A stretch of DNA of 64,000 nt from Phorcus lineatus (GCA_921293015.1 OV121081.1:52539877-52603876); one strand, 5' to 3'. Positions 34,741 to 50,109 are shown, counted from the stretch's first letter. A program made the numbers and translations. The notes: generated by a model not told the origin, from the sequence alone.

Positions 34741-35071
34741 TGAGCGCCCTAAACTGGCCTACACTCTCAACGGTCCAAGATTATTTTAGTGTAACTGCTA
34801 CTTGTGTTCCATGTCCATCGCTTTGCGTCCCTTTAACTGAAACGTTGACAGAAATACAAAACGCACCTTATAAGGGAGAGAAGGCAGAAGTAACAGCATC
34901 GTTGCCGAAGACACTTTTAGTCTGCTGGTTTACACTGATGGGTTGCCGTGAATGCACAAGTGGGCGATGCTTAATTCGTATCGGGTTTTCGGGGGATATA
35001 GAAATGACCTCCGTCCGTCCGTGTATACTCAGTTTTAGTCCAGAACTAAAATATCACAAGGCCTATAGCTA
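34741..35071 (+). other. GC-richer ORF region after a strong acceptor-like site
   Basis: A good pyrimidine tract plus CTTGCAG ends at 34740, followed by about 110 open codons with several Cys. The 3' part runs into CCGTCCGTCCG repeat-like DNA, there is no ATG near the start, and I do not recognise the product. It is either a lone exon or part of a repeat. Confidence 0.15.
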
Positions 35072-35690
35072 GCTGATTGAAACTTGGTATATGGAACAAT
35101 CATGAACGAACTGTTACCCTTTTGGGCTTTCATCTTCTTCTTTTCTGCTGTTTTCAAGGAAATCCAACTTATATTTTTGTTTCCAGACCAGAAGGCAAAA
35201 ACAATAAGGCCTTGCTCACTGAAACTTCGTATATGAAATGATCATAGGATATAGTGGTTCCTTTTTGGGTTTTCAACGTTATTTGGTCGTTTCCATGGAA
35301 TAAGAACTTCGAATGCAGTTGCCCTACGAACTCAAAAGCCATAAGCCCTTGCTCATCAAAACTTTTAAAGTGGAATAATGATATTGTAAAGTGGTGCCAT
35401 TTAGGGTTTTCAACGCGTTCTTTTTTTACTTTTAGCCTTTTCCATGGAAATACTGGTAAGAATTTTGTTTCCGTACCAATATCTAAAAATAATAAGATCT
35501 GGCTCATTGAAACTTTGTTTGTAGAACAATTATAATGTTTAGTGGTGTCTTTCGGGTATTTTACGTCTTCAGAAGTTTTTGGGCCGTTTCCATGGAAACT
35601 AAATTCCCAATGGATGTGCCAAGGTAAATGTTTTAAACCGTAACGCTAAGCATAATGAAACTAGGGTTCTTAATCAATCATCAAGATTTA
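35072..35690. repeat. degenerate ~140-bp tandem array, four to five copies
   Basis: Units begin at about 35072, 35214, 35351, 35502 and perhaps 35649. Each has a GCTCA-TGAAACTT start, a GGGTTTTCAACG-like middle and a TTTCCATGGAAA palindrome. Spacings of 142, 137 and 151 are not multiples of three, so the 112-residue minus frame across it is not a conserved repeat protein. Confidence 0.75.
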
Positions 35691-35897
35691 TGAAAAAATA
35701 AAGCTTCTCAACTAATGTTCAATATATTTCACAGTTTGCCGCATGGCGGGGGATATAGCAGACAAGAGTCTGAATGTTGCTTCCTCTTTATAGCATATAT
35801 GAACGGACATCTGCCTTCCTTCTGCATTCACAACAACGCCCCTGCTTTCTTTCCTCATTCTTTTCTAAAATGGAAAGCAATCTCTTATATACGCTTT

Positions 35898-36160
35898 TAG
35901 CTCATCTTGTCCGCCTGTCCGTCCGTCGGAAAACTTTTTACTATTTCTAAGCAAAATGCCGAGAAGGCTGTAATATCGTGTACATGCTCCCTAGCTGATG
36001 GGAATTCTAATTCATATATTCAGCCCAAAACGCGTTGGAATGTTATACCTTTTGTACAGACTCTTGTGCTGATGGGTATTATTATTTTTATATTTCGTGA
36101 ACCTGTGATCCCTTCTAACCTTTTTCGTCTTCTTGTCCAAGATCAAAACAGATTTCTCAC
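35898..36160. repeat. probable dispersed molluscan-type repeat
   Basis: The TTAGCTCATCTTGTCCGCC start, followed by CCGTCCGTCGGAAAACTTT, resembles the TAGCTCA...CCGTCCGTCG repeats I know from mollusc genomes. The match is from memory and not searched. Confidence 0.35.
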
Positions 36161-36369
36161 TTGAAGAGGATTATGATTTATAACAAATGGATTTGATGAT
36201 CCTGTGGCAGCTCATATGTTAATCCGGTGACCATTATAAGATAAAATAAAGTATACAAAGCCTGATGACCTACAGAATCAATGGCACGATTTCTAAATGG
36301 TTTGCTAGCCGCTTCAACCTGCCGTTTTATGATATTCATGTTCAGGAATGTCCCTTGAAAAACGTGATC

Positions 36370-39299
36370 TTAAAGTGGGGCTCCCGGGTAAAATCACTTT
36401 ATTTAACCAAGCCAAATTGTACACTTATGTGCATATTTTCATAATATATCCTTCTTGAATTGATTTTACGTCAGGTTTTAACAAGTTTAGATAACTTGAT
36501 TATGTAAATAATTTCGATTGAAAAAAGGATAGTAAATTGCCTTTCCGATCGTGTTGTTCCGTGGAAAACACACGTGACGTAGCCGCCATAACAAATGTAA
36601 ACAACACCACATTTCATAATTAGGTGATCGTGTTCTCGTAGCTACTGAAAACTCAGAACGTTTTAGGGTGATGTTTTTTAAATATAAGTGCTGTACGTAA
36701 ATTTAGAAAAAAGGAAAAAGCCTTTTGATGACTTTTACACGTTATTATGGAAACAATTCGTATGATAAATTCGCGGTCTCAAACCACTGCATTGTAAACA
36801 CTGTGTCTACACGGGTAATGCACTCAATTAAAAACACCGGTGAGTGACTCCTTGTTATAATTTTCCTAAATCTTCAAAATAATTCTTTTCTTCGTCAGTT
36901 TACTGTCGAATGTATCAATATCACTTCTTTTTCAGCCTCAATGAAACAGACGATTTGTAATTGTAAGTCTCTCGAACGCAGCTCTCGTCAGTCGCCGAGT
37001 TTTGTTTTTATTTCGCTGCCGTGACTTTCGAAAGGCGGCCTCAATCTACATCAGTACACGTGTATGAAAAAAAACATTTGAACAATCGGTGAAGTTAAAT
37101 TTGTTGTACTGGGGATTTTGATTAAATTACAAAATCATATTTATGATATGAACACAAGATAATTTGTTGTTGATATTAGAATTTTCAAAGGGGTGAAGAA
37201 TAACCAAATGACCCCATTTACATTTTAGTCTTTCAACTCTAAATTTCAAAATGATATATACTTTAATTATTTCAACATTTTTTGTAAATGAACTATAAAA
37301 TACAAAGCAAAATAAAGTGAATCAAATAAATTTTATTATTATTTAAACAGAAGTGATTTATAAAATTTAATTTATTCAATCAGATTCAATATCAAACATT
37401 GCTTAAATTATTCTCCTAAATCAGGAAATTAAATGTAATTTTGTGCAAAGCTTTGAAATTATGTCAAGCCAAATAATTCTGTGTGCCAAACTTGACTTTC
37501 AAAATTAGGTCAATCATCTCAATGCATTTTTCCCCCTTAATTTCGAATAACATAACATTAAGACTGATAAACACAAATATATGGTTTATTCTATTTTTGT
37601 AATATGAATCTTATCACATGCATTTATAATCTATATTTTATTAATGTGTCAAAATAGTATTCACTTGAGCAATATTTTAATGCTGTGACAGAATATGATG
37701 ACAGTTTATGATATTTGGGGTGGAGGGTCTGGAAACAAAAACACTTTTTTGTACACAGAAGATGTCTTTAGATGACTGAACAAAAAAAATTTATTTTTTT
37801 TATTGAATATGCAATATCATTAGTTAAATATCTTGGTTATAGACATCAATGCATGACTTTATTCAGCATTCATAGCAGTTTATTTTATTGTATAAGGCAA
37901 TGCTTAGTTAAAGTTAATATTTAGAAGAAAAATAGCAATTAAAGCAAACAAGGGAATTTTGTGTGCTGTCAATATGCAAGTAAATAACATCACAAACAAA
38001 ACACTGTGCTTGAGAATTCTTATTTTTTTATTTGTAAACTTTAAATAATAATTTATCTATTTTTATTGCAACACCAAAAAAGAAAGAAAATTTAATTGCA
38101 CCAATTTTTTTAACATTATTTCACTGTATTTCTTTTGTCAATACATTGTTTGTTGTATCATATATTTTGATAGACTTATTTAAAAAAAGTGTTATCCTAA
38201 TTCCTAGTGAATATATGAAGGGCGATTGATCAGCTTATTTCCAATTCTAACAAAGGTAATATGAAAAATGGACGAATGAATGAATGAAGGTTCAGAATAT
38301 TTGATAATTTTTGTATTTGGTCAGAAAAAAATAAAGACTTGTCATGGATTTTAAAACATGGAAAGCTTACAATAAAAATTCCATATCGAACATCGGCCAT
38401 GCACAAATAAATCATTTAGCGAAATCAGCAAATAATTGAATAAAATTGCCAGATTCAACCACCACAAGTTATTATGTTTTTACTATTCATTCGTAAAATG
38501 TTATCATAATTTTCAATTTTATAATAAGTAAAAAGTATGCAGCTGGTAATTTCATTTTGAATCTGTCCACGATACATTGAATGGTATTTCACACTCGTGT
38601 ATATTGCTGCGTTGTACGTACGTGCAAGTTGACTTACGTAACGAGCGGCATTTCGCTAAATCAAACGACAAAAATACAGTTACACAACATATGTTTGTTT
38701 AAATCATCATTTGTCCTTACATTGGCAAGGGTATTTGTAAAAACACGTACGTTACCCGATGTCTTTTCGACCGAAATTAGTACTGTTTTGACGTTCGAGT
38801 TCAATGTATGAAGAGACTCACTTCCGGGTTATGTAATGGACATTAATTCAACTTAATCGTCATTTTTATTTTATTTCCTTTTTACTATTGCGTCAGAAGT
38901 TCATAAGGAGATATCTTACCAATCTTTATATGAATTGGTCGACTGGTATGGCTCCTACAATCCGCGCTATTTCATTGTCTGACAGTGTAAAGATACGACA
39001 GAGGCCATCTGTTTTACACAGGTGAAGTCACACTTTCCATAGGACGAAATCGAGGTTTTCCCGGTGTTTTCCGTAAAGTAAGATGGCCGATACGTCAAAA
39101 CAGCGACGTAAACGCTAGAGTTTTCAACTTCTTTTACGATTTGCTAAAAACATCCTTCATTCGAATAGCTAAGGTATTTGTGATATTGATGACATTTAAC
39201 TAATGAATGTGTTTTTCACTTCTATTAGATGTACATGCGAAGCAAAGTGTATATAGACGGACAATTTTGGAGCAAAATCACCCGGGAGTTGCACTTTAA
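36370..39299. mobile_element. 2.93-kb TTAA-ended non-autonomous DNA transposon
   Basis: The left end TTAAAGTGGGGCTCCCGGGT and the reverse-complemented right end TTAAAGTGCAACTCCCGGGT match at 17 of 20 bases, and both ends sit on TTAA. Subterminal CpG-bearing stretches also look mirrored (TTCCGTGGAAAACAC near 36557 against a mirrored match near 39070). The interior, about 37050-38570, is very AT-rich with no long frame, so no transposase is present. Ends of the form TTAAAG with TTAA targets fit T2/Kolobok-type elements; that assignment is inference. Confidence 0.6.
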
Positions 39300-40045
39300 T
39301 GCCCTTCTGTCTCTTGCATAAGTGTATTAAATGTATTTTGATAACACACAAGACACCTTGACCGATCGCCTTAAGTATAATATATATATTAATTGAAAGT
39401 ATGAATGTGTGTAGAGTAACATGCAAAATATATTGTCTCGAACTTTGTCTTTGAATTAATGGAGACTTAATTAAATGAGGTATCACTTACATATTATAAT
39501 ATTTAGTGTCATTTGCAAAGAGCAAGGATACAAAATGCAAGTAATTTATAAAAATCTCAAGTACAAAAGGTCAATGGCCTGGAGCGGTTAATAAAGTTTT
39601 TCTTTCATAGAGGTTATATTGAGCACAGTCTTTCCAAACTAAATATAAGGACCGAGAGTGAATGAGCTCATCAAAAGTTGAATTATTGGCATGTCAATGA
39701 TTACCTCTTTTTTGTACTTAGCATATTAATATGACACAATATTTTGAAGCAATGGATTGTCAATTAATTTTATAAAAACCAAATTCATTCATCAAATGCC
39801 TTTCTGCAATACTTCATTACACTTATGATTAAAGAGGTGTCATTGATATTAAAGTGAAATTATTTTGCAATTATTTTGGTTGAAAATCTTTTGGTTTGGG
39901 GTCAAATGAAAAGCTATCTTGGTAATCAACGCTTGTGAGTTTAATTTAAGAGCTTTAGCCAGTTTACTGATACATTCGTTGATAAAGCTCATGGTTCCTA
40001 AATGAATACTAAAATTAGGTACAGGTACTCCTTGATCCACAGCAA
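39300..40045. other. AT-rich spacer between two TTAA elements
   Basis: Short frames only. TTAAAGAGG near 39829 and TTAAAGTG near 39849 could be further remnants of TTAA-element ends. Confidence 0.35.
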
Positions 40046-40522
40046 TTAAAGAGCCACTCCGTGAATTGTTGGAGTCATATATGCCAAACTTAATAAATGA
40101 TGTCATTTAATCGCGAGGTATATACTGTTACCAAAAAGACACATTTTAAAGCTTATTGTTTTTTTACAGTGACAATATGAAGGTAGAACGTCGCAATTAT
40201 GATCGAAAACCGGACAGTGGCGCGCGTCAAATAGGCAAACGTAATTTTGGAGACTTATCTAAAACAGCTAGGAGGGCAGTTGGGAGTTGATAGTGTTTGT
40301 TAGGTTATATAACTAGTATCCATGTATATGGGAATTGATATCTACAGCTCTGTGCATTTATAAGGCTGTTTTTAGATTTTCATGGAAAACCAGCATTTGT
40401 CATATATATGTCTTTTGGATATGAAAAGTTCAGATGTTTTGATTTTATATCACCACATATGACATTTAGGTTCGTATCAAAGGTAAATGATATGTTATGA
40501 AAATCACGGAGTGGCTCTTTAA
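40046..40522 (+). mobile_element. full-length TTAA MITE, copy A
   Basis: 477 bp bounded by a perfect 19-bp terminal inverted repeat, TTAAAGAGCCACTCCGTGA, in both directions. TTAA at each edge is consistent with a TTAA target duplication. There is no coding capacity. It is an inverted partner of the element at 41077. Confidence 0.88.
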
Positions 40523-41076
40523 GTAACCTTTCAACTGCTAAAGGATGCTTAGGTATTCGATTGGATCCTGTGTAGCTTGGAAGACTAGAATCCAGTGCCG
40601 GATACATAACTGGATCCTTGATTCCTGTGGAACATCTGTATTTCTGAGAATATTTGGATCCTGTACTTGGTCCTCACTTGAGAGAATAACACAAGAACCT
40701 CCTTGTTGTGAGAAGTGTTTAACATTAATTGATAACAAAACCTTTTCAATAATAACGTAATATCTAATACTGGTGTATTTTTTAAAGGATATAATTTCTG
40801 TATTATAGTTCTTAAGTTTGCTGTTTACTGAACACACACATATAACAGATGTATGTTTCTCACACAATAAACTTACTCCTTTCAAGGTCATACTATCTTA
40901 GTTTGTTATAACCTTGAAAAAAGTCTCACATTACCTTGTACAGTGACCTTCATTATTTTGTTTTGTGTTTTTCATTTGTTGTGCCTCAAATTGCGTAACG
41001 TTTGAGGTATGACTAACAAAACCCATCTCTGTCTTCCTAAGGCAGATCATCTCTGTGCATTGTCGCTCAATGAACA
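40523..41076. other. 554-bp spacer between inverted MITE copies
   Basis: Contains several GGATCCTG-like motifs at about 40563-40670 and a minus frame without a recognisable domain. Confidence 0.4.
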
Positions 41077-41538
41077 TTAAAGAGCAACTCTCTGTTATTT
41101 TCATAACATATTATTTACCTTTGATACGAACCTAAATGTCATATGTGGTGATATAAAATCAAAACATCTTAACTTTTCATGTCCACAAGACATATATATG
41201 ACAAATACTGGTTTTCCATGAAAATCTAAAAACAGCCTTATACATGCACAGAGGTGTAGATATCACGTCCAATATACATGGGCACTAGTTATATAACTTA
41301 ACAAACACTATCAACTCCTAGGTGCCCTCCTGGCTGTTTTAGATAAGTCTCGAAAATTACGTTTGACTATTTGATTTTCGATCATAATTGCGACGTTCTA
41401 CCATCATATTGTCACTGTAAAAATCCAACAAGCTTTAAAATGTTTCTTTTTGGTAACAGTCGACACGTCGCGATCAAATGACACCATTGATTAAGTTTGG
41501 CATATATGACTCAAACAACTCACGGAGTGGCTCTTTAA
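41077..41538 (-). mobile_element. full-length TTAA MITE, copy B, inverted
   Basis: 462 bp. In reverse complement it follows copy A throughout, lacking about 16 bp around the GGACAGTGGCGCGCG segment. One end keeps TTAAAGAGCCACTCCGTGA; the other has drifted to TTAAAGAGCAACTCTCTG. Overall identity looks near 90% by eye. Confidence 0.88.
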
Positions 41539-44445
41539 GTATCATTGGGACTTACTACCAGTAGAGTGAGTGAGCTGTAGTTAAGCCCTACTTTGGAAAT
41601 CATCTCTGTGTTTTGCCAATGATTCTACTTGGCACACATTTTAAAACTCATTTTACACACCTTTTAGAAAGTAACATTAATAGTAAAACCAATCTGAATC
41701 TAAATGGGATTCGAAATTGAACTTCATTTATGTAGAATATAGAACGACAGCATTTAGCTGTAACACGTGAATGAATTTCAAATCATTTCATAATCAATAT
41801 GATTTAGGAAATACACCCTATTTGCTCCATTTTACTTTCATATAACTAAGCTTAGAACGCCCTTGAATCAGCAAATATTTTTTTATCTACATGGACAATT
41901 GATAATTGTTCGTATCGTTAATAAATCGTGACTCTATGTTATAATATATGTTTTTTTAGTTTACGACTCATTACTGAATCTGATGTCATAGTTCATTATA
42001 TAGGCTTTTGAACTAATTCTTTAAAAATATGTGTCGTGTTCTAATAAATCATAATGATTTTCCCTAATCAAGGACAGATTGTGTATGTTGCATTGATTTG
42101 TACTTCTAAAGTTCACGTGTAGAAAGAAATCGATTTTTATTAATTACGTGTAGATGGGTTAATGAGTAAATGAGAAACGTGCAAACTGCTCATTTGTTAA
42201 AAAGGCTGTCATGAAAAAACCTATAATTACTTATTGAGAATGCTTTATACAGTGGTACTGTCACTAAAGTATTCTATGTTTTTTAGGTTAAATTTTCGAT
42301 CGTAATGATTCGGAACCATTGGTTTTTAAGATCACAAAAAAAAAGTTGTTTAAGCCAAGGTAAAATAACTTCATCTGTCATTAATTTGTTGACATCATTA
42401 TCAGATTGTTTTGGGGATAAACTAGTAATATTTGAAATTTATTTGATCAAATAAACATAATAGAAGTATTGACAAATATCACGAATCTTCAAATTTATCA
42501 TTTTGTTGTCATTCGGAGAATACAAAGGCGTGAATTCACCAATTGTAGTTACTATATTTCCTAAACATTAGTTAGTGGCAATCCTTGTATATTTGCGCAT
42601 TTAGATGCACAGTATATATTCGTGATATTATGCAGTGAACCATATAGCATCCATGAAACCTCACATACGTACATGTGCGTTATGCTGATAATCAATTGGA
42701 ATGTATGGTAGAGATTTTAAAGTATTCGCTTCAAACTAGATTCTTTATACAAATGTTGTTTTGCAATTCCCAATTTAATACTTCAAAGTACCGGGGAGGC
42801 TTGAGACATTCATTGAATTTGTTTACCCCGTGCACAGCATTGGTAGAAATGCAAATCTGAACATTATTAACTGTTTCGTAAGCACATTTACAAATTTACA
42901 CATAGCTTATTTATGAAGATAAAATGTAAGAACTATTTACTGCCAAATCAAGCAGACCAATTTAAAAAACAACATCGGTATGTGAAAATGTGAGGAGTTA
43001 GATTGAAAGTTTTGAAAAATACCTATGTGACCACTTCAGAGTTCGATGTGCAACGTTCAGTTACATTGTCTAACAAGCCAAACTTTCTTCAAATACTCTG
43101 CAAAGGTAAAACAGCTCCTTTCCCATTGCAACGGAAAGTTAATTATATCTTAGACGCGATATACGTGGTGGACGCGATATACGTGGAAAATATTATTATG
43201 TGTAGGCGTAGTTTATTAGTCATATATCTTTACACATTTTACAGTGTATAAATGGTAAAGAGTTCGATTTCAAAAGATCTTGTCAGCTATGTAACCTTCA
43301 CATTTATATTATAATAAAAATAAAGGATTACGATTATTCATATTATTGTAGTGGTCAATAGTCTTTAAATCGACACGTTAATCTTTACAAATGGTAGCAA
43401 ATTTGTTTGCGCTATTAATTATTTCATAATCACAAAATCACGGTTAACACAAATAAATAATTCGATTCCACTACGAGCCAGAGTCAGAGGTCAATGTTTG
43501 ACATGCCATCGATACTTCAACTTCAATCAATAGGGATTTTCTCTTTCTATTTGTTTATGTTATTTCGTGTTACCTCATTTGGCTAAAATTGATTTAATAG
43601 AATTTCTACTAAGGGCTTGAAAATTTCTTACCTTCCAAACATTTCATATTTTTAACAAGCGTCACTACATTTTCTACTTTAAAAGGGATGATCATTTCTG
43701 ATAACTGCGTGGTCTTGCAGTGACCTGACATTTTATTAACACCATAAAAGGGCTTTGAACGAAAGCACCTTATGAAGTATGACTCAGTGTAATCTAGATT
43801 GGTTAATAATCTATTGGGCATAATCATAATGAGAAAAAGAGGCGTCTCTTTTACATTAACTTGTTCATATTGTAAATTTCAAATAATGTTTTCACTAAGA
43901 ATCATATACACACAAACATGATTTGAAAAACGTATGTACTGTCCTGAATGCGAAGTTTGATGAACTGATGTTTCAAGTCTAAAAATCTGTTGTTTTGAAA
44001 ATCATAACTTAAGTGTGAACATTTTAAAGTAGCACTTTATTTAAACGTCTTTGTAGCAGATACAGCGATCATACAATTTCCTTTTAAAATAGATATCCAA
44101 AAACAGGAGCTAACACAAAGGTATTGAAGTTGTCCATAAGGATTTTACAAAAACATTTTTATAAAAGGATTACAGTAGGTCAAGTTGAGCAAAATTGCAT
44201 AAATTCGGATGTTTAAAAGATAATTTTCCTTTCAATCATTTTTTCAATTAATGTAAAACATGCCGGTTTATCCTTATTACAAAAAAACGTAAATTCTCTG
44301 TATTCCACAAATGATGCATGGCTATTCCCTTTCGATAATTCAAATTTGTCTTATCATTTTGTCTTCTGATTGAGTTGTCAGGTAAAGACATGTTTGATTA
44401 CTAATTACATATATTTTTCACGTTTTGCAATCCTTAGGAATCTCT
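41539..44445. other. AT-rich intergenic DNA
   Basis: Only a short direct repeat GACGCGATATACGTGG (twice, about 43153-43188) stands out. Confidence 0.45.
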
Positions 44446-44645
44446 NNNNNNNNNNNNNNNNNNNNNNNNNNNNNNNNNNNNNNNNNNNNNNNNNNNNNNN
44501 NNNNNNNNNNNNNNNNNNNNNNNNNNNNNNNNNNNNNNNNNNNNNNNNNNNNNNNNNNNNNNNNNNNNNNNNNNNNNNNNNNNNNNNNNNNNNNNNNNNN
44601 NNNNNNNNNNNNNNNNNNNNNNNNNNNNNNNNNNNNNNNNNNNNN
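44446..44645. other. assembly gap (200 N)
   Basis: Exactly 200 ambiguous bases, so the length is probably nominal. The gap adjoins a (GA)n tract, a usual cause of assembly failure. Confidence 0.99.
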
Positions 44646-46673
<2,028 letters not shown>

Positions 46674-46749
46674 CAATTATGGACTGGTGAATTCGGTCGA
46701 TACCTGTTTTTATAGAACAGGTATTGACCTCATCACCAGTCTATAATTG
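46674..46749. repeat. hairpin with about 34-bp arms
   Basis: CAATTATGGACTGGTGA...GATACCTGTT is followed after a 7-base loop by its near-exact reverse complement, AACAGGTATTGACC...TCACCAGTCTATAATTG. A few mismatches and one bulge only. Confidence 0.85.
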
Positions 46750-47094
46750 TATGATATTAAGACCGGAGTTATAAAGAAATTGTATCAACTTAGATGTACA
46801 TTCACTTACAAACATCAGATGGACCTTGATTAAGAATGTATTTGTTGCATTTTTAAGCTAATCTATAAAGTAAAATCAATGATAAGACCAGTTTGATGAA
46901 ATATGGCAGTGATTGTCATGTCTTATGGCTATAATATCTCTTTTTATGTGACCTTCACTGGTGATTGTTTACCTTAGTAATTCAAGATTAATGTAACCAC
47001 AATTCGACCCCCATAAACGTGTGAAACATATGATCGTACCTTATGATTGGAATACGTCTTCCAGTATGACTACTAAATTGCCATTGCGGCTTCC

Positions 47095-47345
47095 TTGAAA
47101 TGATTTATATTATGCAGTGGCTGTCCGACAGAAATATTTTGATTTCGTAATAAAGCACCCTTTGATTTCTTTTGGACCAATGATCTCTTACTCGAATCAT
47201 TTGCTTTTATACCCATTGCAATATAAACTTGCAAGCATATTGATTGGTTTGTTATGTTCAGAAAGAAATGTAATGTACTTACGTATATCATCTTTAAATT
47301 GTTTGAGACGATCTGATATAAATTGTTTTCGTTTGAATTGACCTT
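47095..47345 (-). repeat. dispersed repeat copy 1 (possible decayed transposon ORF)
   Basis: On the minus strand it shares ACATTACATTTCT-TCTGAA, CATAACAAACCAATCAATATG and further scattered identity with 55430-55632 on the plus strand. One minus frame reads protein-like (FLSEHNKPINMLASLYCNGY) but has stops. Family unknown. Confidence 0.5.
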
Positions 47346-49500
47346 CAAACAAAGCGTTTTCTTAATCATTTGCAGCAATAACCACGGGCATTTTCAAGTT
47401 AATACACTGAAATTAAATCAACTTTTGAAAACTGAAACACTTAACTGAAAATAGTAAAAAGGTCGGAATACATATGTCAATGTGGGCGGTACAGTAACGC
47501 AACGTAAATCTTGAACTTAATGATTATTTGAGACAAAATAACATTATTTTATTTCCTGAAATAAAATGTAGTGTAAAGAATTATAACGAAAAATAAACAA
47601 AATACAAAAATATAATAGATTGTACTTAAAATCCTCATGTTAATCTTATATAGTTGCTGTCCCGATGTCTACTTTTATTTCGCAAAACATGTGTGATGGT
47701 ATCACTTGGGAACGCCTCAGATTTCTCTCTCATGAGATCCGCCCACTTAATCAATGAACAGTCCAGACAACAACTGCTCTTTACAAGGACAGAATGATAA
47801 TCTATCATATCGATTTACTTAATAACCATGAAAGAAATCATCATACCATACGTGGGCTCATCATTTATTGGTGATTATCTAGTCTGGCCCCATAACGTGC
47901 TGTTGTATTACGTGTAAGAATACATGAAATACATGAGTGGCAAATGGTAATCGGTACCACTGCATTGTATAACTGGCCTCTCTCTGTGTAATTATTGAAA
48001 TGTTCTGCTTTTAAACTCATTATATGATCTCTTTGTATCTTACCTTTTGTACATTTGTTTCTGTTTAAATACTTGCTTCTGTAACTTTTACCATAAAGTT
48101 TTAATTTTATAAAACTCATTAGTAAAATCAATAACGAAGCTCATTATTAAAACCAGAATTTTCTCTTCAGATTTAATCATTTGATTGTTTACATAATCAA
48201 CCTCTACAAATATTTTAAGTGTTATGGGAAAATTAAAGATTTTTACAGATAAGATATTTCAATGAAAATGTTTCAAACCAGAGACCACAAGAAACTTAAG
48301 CAACTTAAGCGATTTTGTTCGAAGTAAGTATAGGATATTAATTCATTTGACACTTAATGTTCCTCAATAAAATGATCCCTTTGAAGATTTGAGTACCAAT
48401 CTTAAGACGTTAGTTCTTTAAAACTGCTGTCAAAAAGAGTTGTCAGCCAATTGAATAGCTTGATCGTGCATCAATAGGACACTTCGTCCAATATGTCTTT
48501 ATCTATCTTCAGCAGGCAATTCCGAGTAATCGATACCATTTGATTCAAACTCAAACGTTTACACTAATGTCTGTTCAATAATATTGAAAGCACACGAAGT
48601 TCAACAAAGACCAATAATACAATTGACATCGGTCTATCGTTACCATACTTAACTCTATTTCAAGTTTCAATGATCGTTTTAATAGTCTTTTCAATGATGG
48701 AATCACATTTGTAAAATAAATAAAACAGCAGTTGTTACATTGCGAATTTGGCAGTAGCTATGGTGTAATGTAAGTTTTAGATTTAAATTCCGCCCACCAC
48801 TGTACCACTATATGTGAATGTGTTCTACTTGTCAACGCATAACTATCAGTTATAAACATTAACAATCAAGTAGTACCTAATGTTTTTGCTTATCATATCG
48901 TATGTGCATGATGGTGAAGCCGATAAAGCTGATGTCGTTCATTGATGTATGACAGCAGACAGTTCTCTAAATTCTAATCAAAATCTTATTCCTCTCTAAT
49001 TCAAGTAATCTGCCAGTCTGACTTAGTGTCTTAATGATTATTTGTTTCCAAAAAAATCAATTCAACATCTGTTTCCAAAAGCACTTTCAGTTTTACCTCA
49101 CTAACTGGATATTCAACACTAATTTTTTTTATCAAAATCAATTATTTGCTTTCCATCAAAATAACTTATGTCATTGTTATGAACAACATAAAGGACTGTT
49201 AATCACAACAATATTTTTCTAAATCAAATGTCAGTATGTCCATCACAATTTCTTATTTCTGTATTATGCAATACAGAGAGTTATAAACTGTTTGTTAAAG
49301 GCTGAAGTGATACAATTTTCTTTACAACATAAGACAATGTAGCTGTCACACGTACAGTATAAACATAATTTGTATGTGAGCGATAACATTTACCTTTTTA
49401 TCTACCATCTGCTACCAGAATAAATGTAATATTTTCGGCACCACCTATACCACGCGTTAATCCTTTTGGCAATTTGGTCAGAGAGCATCAAACTCGATTC
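47346..49500. other. AT-rich intergenic DNA
   Basis: No gene recognised. A 69-residue minus frame at 49402-49611 overlaps the start of the direct duplication and may be transposon-derived. Confidence 0.4.
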
Positions 49501-50023
49501 GAAAACATCATTGACACATCTTGAGCAATGTAGCCTTCTTTTGAATAGACCAGCAGAAAATGTGTTAGATTCTTTCAATTTATCAATCATACATGTATAC
49601 CCAAAAAACATTACTGTTTATTCATTTCGCATTTACAGATCTTTTTCACAGGGATGTAGAGAACATGTATATACTTATATCATAATCACATAATTCAATT
49701 TTTATGTTTACCTTCACTTTAACCCAAATTATCAGAAATGAGTCCTTGATAGAAATACTAATAATTTATCCTAATTTTCATACATCACTTCGTAACACTT
49801 AACACTTGTTTAAGCATCGAAATTAATAACACTAGATAGGATTCTAGTTATGAAATAATATTTAATATGACATGCTTCAACCCTAAAACTAAATACTATT
49901 TGTTATAGGGAAAAAGACCCAGTCGACACCAATTTGCAATTCGAATAGAAAGTAAGTCTGTACTAAACGTCTAGGTCAATTACACAAACTTTGTTGATGA
50001 GTCTGGTATAGACCACACCAACG
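49501..50023. repeat. direct duplication, copy A
   Basis: About 520 bp. It shares a colinear run of matches with 51189-51629, including ACATTTACAGATCTTTTT-like blocks, TCTAGTTATGAAATAATATT and TGATGAGTCTGGTATAGACC. Identity is roughly 85% outside indels. Confidence 0.88.
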
Positions 50024-50109
50024 AAATAGATAGATTGCCTTTATTTCCTCCAAGTTTGAAGATTACAAGCAGGTACATGTAGGGGTAAGGAACTACATAT
50101 ATTCAATAC

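Noticed and set aside
34741..35071. 110-codon frame after a strong acceptor, as a gene
   Set aside because: No ATG near the start, no domain, and its end merges with repeat-like CCGTCCGTCCG DNA. Kept only as a low-confidence region.
35169..35507. 112-codon minus frame as a repeat protein
   Set aside because: Unit lengths of the underlying array are not multiples of three, so the frame is not maintained.
39849..40106. 85-codon minus frame
   Set aside because: Runs into the TIR of the TTAA MITE; a by-product.
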